Part shown: positions 49,889-60,232 of the stretch, in pieces
How positions within the stretch are numbered: position 1 is the stretch's first letter
Layout: each line of letters opens with the position of its first letter
Source of the DNA: Romanomermis culicivorax
Taxonomy: Eukaryota; Nematoda; Enoplea; Mermithida; Mermithidae
Reading direction: 5' to 3'
Assembly: GCA_963922205.1 (NCBI GenBank)
Contig: CAWUHX010000229.1
Span: forward strand, 248,001 to 312,000
Length of the DNA: 64,000 nt
Translations under genes and position numbers: made by a program
Notes under the pieces: generated by a model
Told to the model about the DNA's origin: nothing
Database searches by the model: none
What the model saw: only the letters and a program-made list of their open reading frames with translations

Positions 49889-51424
49889 ATGAGTGAGAAA
49901 AAGCGAGGTAATAATTGGACCACGGCCCAAATTGAACGATTAAAGGACATGTGCATCGAAAAAGGTGGAATTATAGAAGCCAAGCACAACGACGCTGATA
50001 TGCGAGTGAAGAAGAAACGAACGTGGGAATTCATCGTCAACGAAGTTAATTCTTGTTATCCTGCCAACAAAAGAAATGTCGACGAAGCGAAGAAAAAATG
50101 GATGAATTTGAAAAGCCTGGCAAAGAAAAAGAATGGTGCGGATAAAAAAGCTTTGCAAGGAACGGGAGGTGGGCCACCGTCGTCTCCAATGCCTCAGGTA
50201 CTTGAGGACATCGTAGATGCCTACAAAAAATCCGATAGTTTCAACGGGATTCCGTCTGGGATTGATACCGAAGATACCACTATTACGTCAGATTTAGAGT
50301 GAGTACTTGCACGTATAATTTACTTAATAACGTGAATTATTTCTTGAAGAATGTTAAAACGATATCCTAATAACACTATCGAAAAATGAATGAGGTTGCA
50401 CATTAAAGTAAAAGGAACTAGTATAGCCATTAGGCAACTGCCAATCACTAATGACATAGTGTTTAAATCAAAATAAATTTTGTGACCGACTTTATAAAAC
50501 TATTTCGGTGACGACCGTCTAAACAAATTACGAATTTAACAGCATAACATGAAAATCTTATTTAAGAAATGAAAATGAAATGTCGTAGCGATCATACATT
50601 GACAGTGGAAAAATTCTAGGGGATTCATACCTGAAAAGTCGGATGAAGTCGAAAAATGTGACAAATCTGCTGAAACGCTGTTTTTAGACGTTTCTCACCA
50701 TGCTGAATCTTTTTGATCAATAGAACCAAGAATTTTTCCAGAAAATTTCAAACAATTAGCATAGAATTTGAAGCAAAAGAGTATTAATAGAGTATCACTT
50801 GATGCTGCTTGAGACATTATTTATGACCAATAGAAAAAATTACTTCATCGACAATATTGTCCACAAATTTTTTTAAAGGATATAGTGTTGAAACAATAGC
50901 CAATAAAAAGTGACTTTTAATTTAGAATCTGTCGAACATTGAGTGTGCTCTTTCAAACGTTATTTATTAATTTTCATATCAAAGGATCATATGTACTTTT
51001 TTCCCCTCAATAAATATCTCACTTTCGGTACTGCGTTGTTTTGATTAACAGCTTTAAAGATTTTTTAAGTTTTCATGATTAGGTAGTATAGTGAAATAAA
51101 AATTGAAAATATTCATTAATTAATTCCAGAAATGAATCCGATGTCGATTACGATATGGTCGGAAAAGGTCCAATTTCCACAGCTTCCAAAGTTCCGATAA
51201 AGGCTCCGAAAAATGCGGAGAATTCGGTCACACCATCATTACTTGAAATCGAGAAAGCTCGACTCGATATCGAGAAAGAATCGTTGGAATTACAAAAGGA
51301 AACGTTTGCCATGAAAAAAGAACTGTTCGAAAAGAAAAAAGTGAAATTAGATTGGGAGATTCATGTGTTGAGACTGAAAGCTGATAAGTTGAAATCTAGT
51401 TACAACCTCACCGAGTTGAAATAA
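49889..51424 (+). CDS. Harbinger Myb/SANT-like DNA-binding protein
   Basis: Two exons, 49889-50298 and 51130-51424, joined by a GTGAGT donor and TTCCAG acceptor, give an uninterrupted 234-residue protein. I chose the ATG at 49889 (MSEKKRGNNWTTAQIERL) because the Myb-like domain starts there; an in-frame ATG at 49820 is possible. Residues 9-90 form a Myb/SANT-like trihelix (NNWT..., WEFIVNEVN, then NVDEAKKKWMNLK) with regularly spaced Trp. A Gly/Pro/Asp-rich linker follows, and the C-terminal 60 residues are a Glu/Lys/Leu coiled coil (LEIEKARLDIEKESLELQKE). In known Harbingers this partner carries the transposase into the nucleus and binds subterminal sites. No stop or frameshift was seen. Confidence 0.88.
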
Positions 51425-51481
51425 GTTTTATTATTATAAGAATCTGTTTGAATAAAATGTGAATCCGTTTTTCGGACCAGA

Positions 51482-53003
51482 CTATAAATGGAAGTATGAA
51501 TTCGCAATGTGTAATCTAAAAGTCTTTCCGTTTTCTGGACCCAGTGCGTCGTTGTAATCCGCAATCTCAATGCCTTCTAATTCGTCTTCAAACACATCAT
51601 CAAAATCTCGTTGATTCCGATCAATCGCTAGATTATGCAATATACTAGTAGCAATGATGAGCTTTGTGACTTTAGATGGTTTGATACGAACTTCACCATG
51701 CATAATGTGGAAGCGTCGTTTCCATCTACCAAACGTTTGTTCAATGATGACTCGTGTGCGCCTTAAAGGAAGCACAATAATTTTTTTTATTCACTCAAAA
51801 AATTTTTTTGTTGTCTAAACGTGCAGCAAAATTTTAACTATAGAAAAATTAATACTGCGGAAAGAATATATCAGGGTTTCAAGCCCCCCCTCCAAACCCC
51901 CACCACGCCCATTTATGGTCTCCAGTTTTTCATGGTGACTTCAGGAAAAAATTATTCAATATTGAAGCATAAAATTACATAATTTTAGCTGTATAAATAT
52001 TATGACGCTTCCACATCCGAATATGTTATTTGTAAAGGTGAAAAAGAACAGAAATATGTTCTACAATTTGACATTATTGTTGTGCTGAAATTCTTTGAAA
52101 ATTAAGGAGATATATTTATGCTTGATTAACATATTATCATGTTATTTCTGTTTTATTTCTTCAAATTTTGATCTATGAGATAACAAAGGGAATTTTCTGA
52201 ATCAAGAAAGCAGTGAAATATGCCTACCTATGGGCTGCGTTAAAATTCAATTGATTACGATTTTCCGGGTTCCGGAAAGGCGTGAGTAACCATGGTTTGC
52301 AAGGGTACCCGCTATCGCCGAGTATGAATCCGTCTTCACGACCGGCTTCAAATTGCGCGTTTATCCGGCTTTGAGACCACACAAAAGCATCATGCGTTGA
52401 CCCTGGCCACTTCGCGCAAACGTTCAAAAATCGTCCTTTACTATCACAAATACTTTGGACGTTGATAGAAGGAAAATATTTACGATTAATATAGTCGTTT
52501 TCATTTTCAGACGGTCGTTGAATGCGAATATGAGTACCATCAACTAATCCTAAAACGCCCGGGAAATTTGCAATTTTGTAAAAGTCCGATTTTATTTGAT
52601 CGCAACGCCCTTCGACCGGAAACTGTATGCCGGAACTCATACGATTCAATATAGCGCTAGTTACTTTCCAAACTGTTTTGCATGCAGCACTTTTGGTTAT
52701 ACGAATATCGTCCCCACAAAAAATTTGAAACGTACCAGTAGCATAATATCGCAAGGTCATAAGAACTTGTTGCACTGGCAGCATGGCGTAATTCCTCTTC
52801 GTAGTATTTAGTTGATTAGCTAATAAGTCCGTGATATGCAAAATACTTGGACGATCGAAACGATATCTTTGATACAAATCCACATCATTATATATATCTA
52901 GAGGATTAGATCGGTCACGAAATATTCTATTGATGCGAATGTTGTTTCGACGTTCCTCGTTCAGCAGCAATAAAAGTCGACCGACCATTTTTCGAAAACG
53001 CAA
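51482..53003 (-). CDS. Harbinger DDE transposase (HARBI1-like), intact
   Basis: Exon 1 is 52228-53003 and exon 2 is 51482-51761. Splicing through an AG/GTAGGC donor and a TTTAAG acceptor keeps the frame and gives 351 residues, the usual length for HARBI1-like enzymes. The helical N-terminal part contains YRFDRPSILHITDLL and VLMTLRYYATGTFQ. The DDE_Tnp_4 catalytic core follows: Asp in LGLVDGTHIRIQ, Asp in FILGDSGYPCKPWLL and Glu in the RTRVIIEQTFGRWKRRFH box formed across the junction. SILHNLAI is near the C-terminus. All three acidic residues are present and no stops interrupt it. It is transcribed toward the Myb-like gene; the stop codons lie 57 bp apart. Confidence 0.92.
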
Positions 53004-53134
53004 GAAATGATGTACGAGTGAAGTGTGAACAAACCGACATAATACACCTCGTCGTAACTTTAAGACACCTACCCACCAGTCTTAAATTTCACGCGAGTTA
53101 AGACATAACTTAAATAAGTCAAGACTAGTCTTAA

Positions 53135-53287
53135 CGTACCGGAAACCCATTTTTTTAAGTCTTAACTTAAGTCATATGTTTAAGACATGTCTTAAAGTTG
53201 AGCAAAGTCTTCCGTACCGGAAACCGACTTAACGGTTTAAGTTAGAACTTAAGTCCGACTCCGACTTAAGTTGCTTTCCGGAAACCG
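53135..53287. promoter_or_regulatory. Right subterminal repeat array of Harbinger
   Basis: CGTACCGGAAACC lies at 53135-53147, CGTACCGGAAACCG at 53213-53226 and a terminal variant at about 53274-53287. These are the inverted counterparts of the left-end sites, separated by TTAAGTC/GACTTAA words. The spacing (about 78 and 61 bp) is comparable to that on the left (75 bp). Confidence 0.65.
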
Positions 53288-54310
53288 GCAGCTGCCTCCT
53301 AAGCATATCTGTTCGACAGGGTTGAATGTTCCTTGAATAGTTTCAAATGTGGACATACAGAGTGCATATAGCATACAAAAAGCAAAAATGTGTAAAAAAA
53401 AATACTTATCTAAAGAGAGCATATGATGGACTAAGGAAAGAGAGCATCCATACTGTACTTTAAGGAAATTGTGCCTACAAAAAGAATTGCAAAAAGAAAA
53501 GAAAAGAAAAAAAATTCTATAGAAAAAGTATTGACCTGAAGACGTACAGGGATAGGTTGAATGCATTAAAAATGGCAGAGCTTGCAATAGGTAGTGCTTT
53601 TTACAGAAAAATGCTTGATTTTTTAGGTTGGTGGTTTTCAAAAACAATCATAAAAGAGGTTGAACTGAATGAAATTCCACTGGAAATAATCAAAGCCTGT
53701 ATCAAAACTAATATTCCTGCACATATAAAATTTGCATAGACAGTATTTTCCAGAAAAATCAATTTTTGTAATAATTTTAAAAAACCTGCATTAAAATTGA
53801 CCAAAATTTTCTAAAAATGACAGCATTTTTTTCAAAATGAATAAAAAGTGACTTAGAAATGAGTGGTCAAAAATGCTAGGCTCAAACATAGAAAATGTAC
53901 AAAGGATTTCTTTTGGAAAAATTTTTTTTTTTACTTTTGTTTTGTTTCTAAAAAACTTGTTTTCAAAAATGAACAAAACACAATTTCAAAATGAACAAAA
54001 TGTGAAATGGAATTAAACATGGGTTCAAAATAAAACTGATATGATTTGAAAGTACATAGATGTTACATACATATACATAAATACATAGATGCTCTATGGA
54101 TAAGGCATAATATAATGAAAATGTGTCCTCCTTGGAATTGATCATCAATGGAAAATGTTCAATTAAAACAGAATATTATTTAGCATGCACACTTTTATTC
54201 CTTGTATGATTACAATCAGCATCAAAATTTGCATTTGACCTCTATTTCTGTTCACTCTTCAATTCAGTGCATAAGTTGAATGAGTACAAGTCGGAATTTT
54301 TGCAGAGTAC

Positions 54311-54583
54311 GGTGGTGGTGGTCCTAGCACTTGCAAAGTGGATTTTCGGTGTTTTTATGGTACCGGCAACAAACTGCAACCAAAAAAACCAGGTGCTCAA
54401 GGACAGGGAGGTAGATAGACTAATTTGCATAATTCATATGCAAATTAACTAAAATGGACAAAAATATGGAGTTTTTGGAAAGCAGAAGTTGCATTTTTGG
54501 CACCTGGTATTATGATTGCTGTTAGTATAGCCATAGCCCCATAAAAACCCCCAAACTCCACTTTGCAAGTGCCAGGGCCACCA
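54311..54583. repeat. Foldback near the left Merlin end
   Basis: Sequence including GCACTTGCAAAGTGGA and GTTTTTATGG at 54327-54360 returns inverted at 54537-54575 (CCATAAAAAC and CCACTTTGCAAGTGC). The arms are about 45 bp with mismatches and a loop near 175 bp. Confidence 0.7.
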
Positions 54584-55413
54584 AAATTGTTGACTCACCT
54601 TACAAAGTCGGTTTCTTTGGTAAAGGTGCCTCGTCGTCGTCTGTTGAACTACTGCTTGGCTATGTGGCATTGTAAAGCTGGCCAGCGAGCCGGAAAAATT
54701 CGAGTGTTGTGTCCATTTTCAGTTCACGGCAACGGTGATTGAACATATATCGTGCCAGGTTGCCCGCAATATGATGCTTGACCCGTCCAGCGGATGACAT
54801 TGAACTTTTAGCCGCGCACCATGATGATTCAATACCATTTGTGTGGACGCCGCTTTCGGGATCTTTGAAATTTAAAGAGTGATTAACACTCATGTGTTCA
54901 TAACCTTCGTCCTGAATGCAGGAAAATTAAAAATAGAACAAAATTGAAAAAAGCAATGACAAAGTGTTATAAAACAAACAATCAACAAAAAAAACACTTA
55001 CTTCCAAGCAGTTGTACGCTTTCCACATGTCGCTATAAATCGTCGTCCCAGGTTCAATTCATTCCTTAATAACTGCCAGCAGGGTCTCCTTCGTCCAATC
55101 CTCAACAGAGACCATAAAAACGCGCCCTGACCATAAAAACGCGCCCCCATAACCGCCAAAAACCCAGCACCCCTCCACTGCATGCCCTAAAAAACAAATG
55201 AATAACAATTATCCTGCTTGTCACAACCATTGTTCCCGGCTATGGCAAGACCCTTGGAGTCAGGGACTCACTCAGTCTTAGCTGTTGGTAAAAGACGTTT
55301 ACCAACAACTAACACTAAGTGACCCCCTGACCCCAAGCACCTGGCCTATTTTAGGTTACAGTGACATACCAGTAACCTCTGCGCCTAAGCATCGTTACTT
55401 TGGGCGGCGGAAG

Positions 55414-55489
55414 GCCTAAGCCTAAGCCTAAGCCTAAGCCTGACCCCAAGCGCCTGTCCCACTATGCACCCTTAAGCCTAAGCCTAAGC
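55414..55489. repeat. Short GCCTAA hexamer arrays in a Merlin intron
   Basis: Four uninterrupted GCCTAA units and a GCCTGA lie at 55414-55443, and a second run of about three units is at 55471-55489. Read on the other strand the unit is TTAGGC. The surrounding intron also has CCCCAAGCGCC and CCCCAAGCACC words. Confidence 0.85.
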
Positions 55490-56008
55490 TGAAAATGTGC
55501 CCAGGGTTATTCCTTGAGTGAACTTACCTCGATGATATTTCCTTTTTCCAAACTTTGATTCATCGATTTCTACGATTTTCCTGGCGCCGCCAATTTTTTC
55601 TCCCTTCTCTAAAAACGCGTCCAATACCACCTCGCGGCAAAATGACGACCAGTCGACCAGCGTGTGCTGCCCATCGATTTCACATTCCTTCCCAATTGTC
55701 TGCAGCGCCACACCTTCGCACCACAAGTGTGCAAACCCCAATGACTTCCAAATTGGTAGCATCGAATGACCGAAAAATGTTCCATGCCTGTAAAAGTTTG
55801 TGATGTAAAATGCCACCCAAAATCAACCACCATTACCTGAATTCGGTGGCAGTATGGCATCTGGTGGCCTTCTTCTTTGGCCGCTTGACCACCTTGTCAC
55901 ACGTCCAGCGCAATTCCTCCGGCCTACAAAACAATGATCAACTACACCCCCAAAAAATGAGACTGTCACACGCATCACTTCAGTCCGTCAAAACCAAAAT
56001 AATACATA

Positions 56009-59000
56009 CATGGCCATAGCCAGGAATTTTTTTCGGGTTGGGGGGGGGGGGCACATGTTTAGTTTTGACCTAAGTAAATTCAGTTGCAAAACGGTTGTCT
56101 TATCTGGAAAATTAGGCCATAGTAGATGAGATAACAGCATTTATTCTTGAATTTGACTTGAACCAGAGCTGCTTCGACACAGAAAATGAAGGGAATAAAC
56201 CAAAACTTCGTTCTATCCTCACTTTAAGATGGTTAACATCAGCAAATTTTATTTTGCACGACATCCGTGATTTATATAATATTCAACATGAAGCAATCAA
56301 ATTTGTCCACTATTCATTTGATTGTTTGCTCAAGGCAGAGCAATTCGACGATGATCTTTATCAGCAAAAATGTCAATGACGCGGTCGAAATCAACGTCGG
56401 AAATCCACCATGAATGTGTCGTCAAAATGGCCAACCCAGATAGACGCTCCGTTGTCATACTGCTACGAAGGTCCGTCAAGATTCTTTTGAGAGTACTGAA
56501 GGAACGTTCTGGTGATGCAGTAGTCACTGGAATGGTGAGCAGAATTTTGAGTGCTGTATACACATTCGGATAACTTTTTTTTAAATGACCAAAATCGGAT
56601 ATGAAACGCTTCAAAAGTTCAGTTAGTGGCTCGGTTTTTGGCAAAGTTGTTGCTTCAATCTTCCATCTCTCAATCTCCGATTGAAGGACGTATTCAGATG
56701 TATCGCCAAAAAACGAACGGTACTGTTCGAAAGCGGCTTTTATACTTGAAATCGATAATTGTTCGATGAAGACAGGCAAGAAGAATTGTAATGTGAAGGC
56801 AGTCTGCTGGCGCTTTGAAACACGTAGATCCAACTGCTCGATAACTGCTGACAAATATTCATTGAATACATTTTGCTTGTAATAGTCCTTGGCCGTCAAT
56901 GAACAGTTGTTTGGAATCCTCTTTCGATGCACTGGGATTTCTTCATTGATGTTGATTTCGTTGCAGATGTCTCGGGCATTCTGATACGCATTGTTGAATG
57001 TCGAGTCGTTATTCAGAGCAGCAAGAGCCGCTTTTGTCTTTTCAATTTCTGCTTACGCACGAACTAGATCAACAGACAAGCCTTGCAGGTAAACTGATAG
57101 AAATTCCAGCGAGGCAGTGATCAGAGTTGCCTTTTCAAGACAGATAACCGATTCGAACGTGCACAATCCGTTTAACATGTCCAGTTCTGTTGTGTCATTT
57201 TCGGCCTGTTCCAGCCTCTGCAGCGCAATGACAATTGATGGAAGCAGCTCTTTGAACGAATCTAAACTTTTGTGCCGTTCAACCCACTGTGTTGGGCAAA
57301 TTTGTGTGATTCGTTTTCTTCGGCTTTCCGGTGCTATATCGCTTATAGCTTGATGCAAAACTCCGGATCCTTTTGCACTTTCTGAAAGGTAGACAATGAC
57401 TTTTTGAACGGGGGCCAATAGACGAGCAACTGGTTGCGTAGTTGCAGCATCCCTTGCAACCAAATTAACTTTGTGATTTGTGCAGTGGAAGTAGTCTGCA
57501 TGCGGACAACTTGCTTTGATTCGGGCTTGAACACCTTTGTTCTGTCCTGACATATTAGCTGCACCGTCATAGCCTTGTGCAACAACCTGCTGAAGATTGA
57601 CACCGAGACTTTTTATATGCTCAACCATTTTGTTACTGATTGTGTCACCAGTAGTGTCCGTTATAGTGACAAAACCAGTGAAACATTCTTTCAATTCAAG
57701 CGAATCTTCTTCAATATACCGCATGACGACTGACAGATATTCACGACTAAATGACGCTGTCTCGTCCGCTAGTATAGCATACATTCCAGTTTTGTTGACT
57801 TCTTTTGCAATATTTTGAACGATAATTGTCGACAAACTTGAAATCAGTTCGTTTTGAATTTGAGGACTGCAATATCTGGCATTTGATGGTGTGTTGATTA
57901 GGCCGAGAACAGTTGTATCACCACTTTTTGCCAACAAACGAATGATTGCTCGAAATATTCTGTCGTTATATGACAGTTCCTCAATGGATATCGGCCCATG
58001 GTCTCTATCTGCTCTGAACGGAAGTTCCTATCGGGCAAGGAACGTGATGACCTTCAGCAACGCTAAAATCAAATGTATATTCTTTGTAAACGAAAACTGT
58101 TTTACACTAAAAATCTAAGACATTACAAACATACAGCACTGCAAGGAAAAGTTTCTATTGCATTAGCATAACCTAGTACCTTTAAACGTTTCTCGGTTGC
58201 GTCGAACAGCTTCTTTATACGTTGTATCAACTTCTTGTATTATTGTTCTATGCTGGTTGCGACTTTGAACAAAATTTGTCAACAATTCACAACATGTCTT
58301 GTGATAACCGGCTGACGAATGATTTTTCATGTCCTCCTAGAATTTATATGTGTACTGTATGGAAAGGCCAAGAAAATTGGAAAAGCAAAAGAATGTAAAT
58401 TCCATGTTTACTAGAAAATCCTAATATCTTCGGTATGGTTCATTGACAAACCGACCAGCAGGTTGATGCTGCCCTTTTCCAACAGAATCTCGACCAAACA
58501 GGACACAGTCCGCACAAAAGAAGCCTAGAAAATGTATAAAAGTATCAACAATATTAAAAATAACAATAGTGGTTTAACATGGGTAAAACATTCCACACTT
58601 ATTTGGGTCCCTTAAGTTCTCGAATACTATTTACCTTGTTCGATATGGCTGTAGGCGACATGTGGGGATTTGTCGAGCCATGCGTATTGTGCATTTCGAA
58701 ATTTGTTCGCTTGGAAAACGGGTATGAATTCATAATTTCGTTCAGGTTTGTATCGATTTGTCAAGAATTCAAATTTCTGATCGTCTGTCAATTTAACGTT
58801 TCTGGCCAATTGAATGTCTAAATTGGAAATTGGATCGAATTTGAATTCGGGGGGAAGAGCCATCGGTTTGTTGTATATCGGATTGATGGATTTCGCTTGT
58901 GTGGGCTTATTGGTCGTCGCAGCAGTCCTTGAACTTCTTTGAATTTCAGATGTCGCCGCATTGACATCTGGTTCCACGGCTTCACGTATATCACTCTCCA

Positions 59001-59503
59001 AGGGAGCAAGTTGCTGCAGTTGCGTTGGTTCAGTAGAATCTGTCTGTACTCTAGGCCGTTTGCCCGTGTTTGTGAAATACGAACTGATAGGTTTCATTGA
59101 AAAAATATTAAACTTGTCTGAAAAAATAATACTTCACTTTATCAAGGTAAATGAAAATGCACAAAACACCATCATCAGAAGGAACAAAATCTAAAGGAAC
59201 AAAACGAAGTATAAATATATAGACAATATTATGAATGGCCTAATTTTCCAACCCTCTTGCGCGAAATAATGCTCCTCTGCAAGAGTACAGCTCGTTCATT
59301 TGAAACATCTTGCGCCAACGAATGCTTCTCTGCAAGGTACACATGAATGAACTTTTCATAACGATCGAATGCCAAACTAATTTTCAAGCTGAAAACGTCG
59401 GGTTTTTCAAAGGTAGGGTACTTAGGAAAATTTCGTCTTCTTTCCCATTTCGGGGGGGGGCAGTGCCCCCCCCCCCCCGCCGCACCCCCTGGCTACGGGC
59501 CTG
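56009..59503 (-). mobile_element. ZMYM-like hAT transposon 2, with 8-bp target duplication
   Basis: A 3495-bp element with ends CATGGCCATAGCCAGG (left) and, inward on the right, CAGGCCCGTAGCCAGG. The duplication AATACATA is perfect at 56001-56008 and 59504-59511. Long G runs lie just inside both ends (56040-56051, 59452-59480). The gene reads right to left. The ends match those of the hAT at 25697, and both insertions are inside other transposons. Confidence 0.93.
56330..59097 (-). pseudogene. hAT transposase (ZMYM-like, DUF4371 plus hATC), nearly intact
   Basis: Exons on the minus strand: 58635-59097, 58412-58524, 58180-58336 and 56330-58063, joined in frame by GT/AG introns. The N-terminus (MKPISSYF) is followed by an acidic/Thr-rich stretch. 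A zinc-finger-like FFCADCVLFGRD segment sits in exon 2. The DUF4371 core includes MYAILADETASFSREYL, QQVVAQGYDGAANMS and YFHCTNHKVNLVARD. ICPTQWVERHKSLDSF follows, and the hATC segment has IPVTTASPERSFSTLKR near 56500. Only three premature stops break it (58421-58423 TAG, 58029-58031 TAG, 57053-57055 TAA), with no frameshift seen in the 1.7 kb main exon. It is much better preserved than the hAT at 25697. Confidence 0.88.
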
Positions 59504-60168
59504 AATACATACCTGCTTATGTCATTGCAGAGCAGCATCATTCGGCCACACTTCGGGCAAGGAAATGTACCTTCCTTGGGAACCAGACCCCAATCGGCTA
59601 ATTGTTTGGCCCGATGACACGCGTTGACCTCCTCGCCACACAAACCGATAATCTTCCGTAAATTGATCTGAAAAAATTCCTAATCAAAACAAACGCCCCA
59701 CAATAAAACTGCCTCTAAACATTTCCCACTCATCTTTACTTGCTTTTCTTCGGACATCCTCACGTAATATTATTGTTGACAGCCGACCACAAAATTGATG
59801 CCAGACGCCAGAAAAACAGCTGCCACAGTACATTAGCTTAAATTTGCTTCCATCCTTCTATCGGCAGCTTAAACCTACACATTGTAACTTAAATATGATC
59901 ACACGCGTCTAGCATCAGCTACATCAATTACTATAGCAACTGCTACAGCATTACCTTTGTCAACAGTGACTACGTCTATTTTATTCCGCAGGTACGTACT
60001 TATACAACAAAGGACGCAGTTTACTGTAGGGTATAAAATAATCACTGTTCTTCGCATTGGCCCCAGCCGCCGCTGCTCGTTTTTGCGCACCGCTTCGCTT
60101 CCTCTGCAGCCATCGGTAGTGACGAGCGCCCCCTAAAGTAAAAAAATTATGAATGTGGCAGTTCCGTT

Positions 60169-60232
60169 GTAGGTAAAATGCTGAGTGCGGTGGCCGCCTT
60201 CGGCTGCCACCGCACTCAGCATTTTAGCCTAC
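60169..60232. repeat. Near-perfect hairpin at the right Merlin end
   Basis: The arm GTAGGTAAAATGCTGAGTGC (60169 onward, about 26 bp to GGTGGC) returns inverted at 60206-60232, with one single-base indel and a 10-bp loop containing CCTTCGG. The outer arm coincides with the Merlin terminal repeat, so the transposon end is present twice, head to head. Confidence 0.85.

Larger units (their letters stand above)
49523..53291. mobile_element. Complete PIF/Harbinger transposon with CTG target duplication
   Basis: A 3769-bp element. The ends are GGGCCGGTTTCCGG (left) and, reading inward, CTGCCGGTTTCCGG (right), identical over 12 bp after two mismatched bases. CTG flanks both sides (49520-49522 and 53292-53294), a 3-bp duplication of the CWG type reported for animal Harbingers. 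Two genes face each other tail to tail: a Myb/SANT-like gene (plus) and a DDE transposase (minus). About 230 bp at each end is packed with AACTTAAG and AAGTTATAACTT palindromes and repeats of CGGTTTCCGGTACG. Both genes are open, so this copy looks autonomous. Confidence 0.93.
54660..59757 (-). pseudogene. Merlin (IS1016/ISXO2-like) transposase, one stop, hAT in an intron
   Basis: Exons on the minus strand: 59740-59757, 59513-59667, 55837-55923, 55528-55787, 55002-55186 and 54660-54911, all with GT/AG borders and in-frame joins, about 318 residues. The N-terminal zinc ribbon has FPCPKCGRMMLLC, with further Cys residues from exon 3. The DDE core follows: Asp in IVEIDESKFGKRKYH, Asp in TTIYSDMWKAY and Glu in GVHTNGIESSWCAAK. 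One TGA in exon 5 (55059-55061) replaces what should be an aromatic codon, and a 17-bp GGGCGCGTTTTTATGG-type duplication lies in the same exon. The hAT insertion sits in intron 2, starting just inside the donor, so it leaves all exons intact. Confidence 0.85.
54292..60229 (-). mobile_element. Merlin transposon, itself split by a hAT
   Basis: The tandem-duplication partner gives the empty site: sequence is inserted between TACAAGT at 54285-54291 and TACAAGT at 60230-60236, a 7-bp duplication (Merlins typically make 8-9 bp, so one edge base may have changed). The ends share TGCAGAGTACGGTGG (left, about 54301) and, inward on the right, TGCTGAGTGCGGTGG. Removing the 3.5 kb hAT and one target copy leaves about 2.4 kb with a six-exon IS1016/Merlin-type transposase on the minus strand. 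Confidence 0.75.

Noticed and set aside
55414-55489. Chromosome end or internal telomere
   Set aside because: Only about eight hexamers lie within a transposon intron, with ordinary sequence on both sides.
59422-59643. Minus-strand frame as a self-contained small zinc protein
   Set aside because: Its right part is exon 2 of the Merlin transposase, and its Gly-rich left part is the end of the inserted hAT read through the junction.
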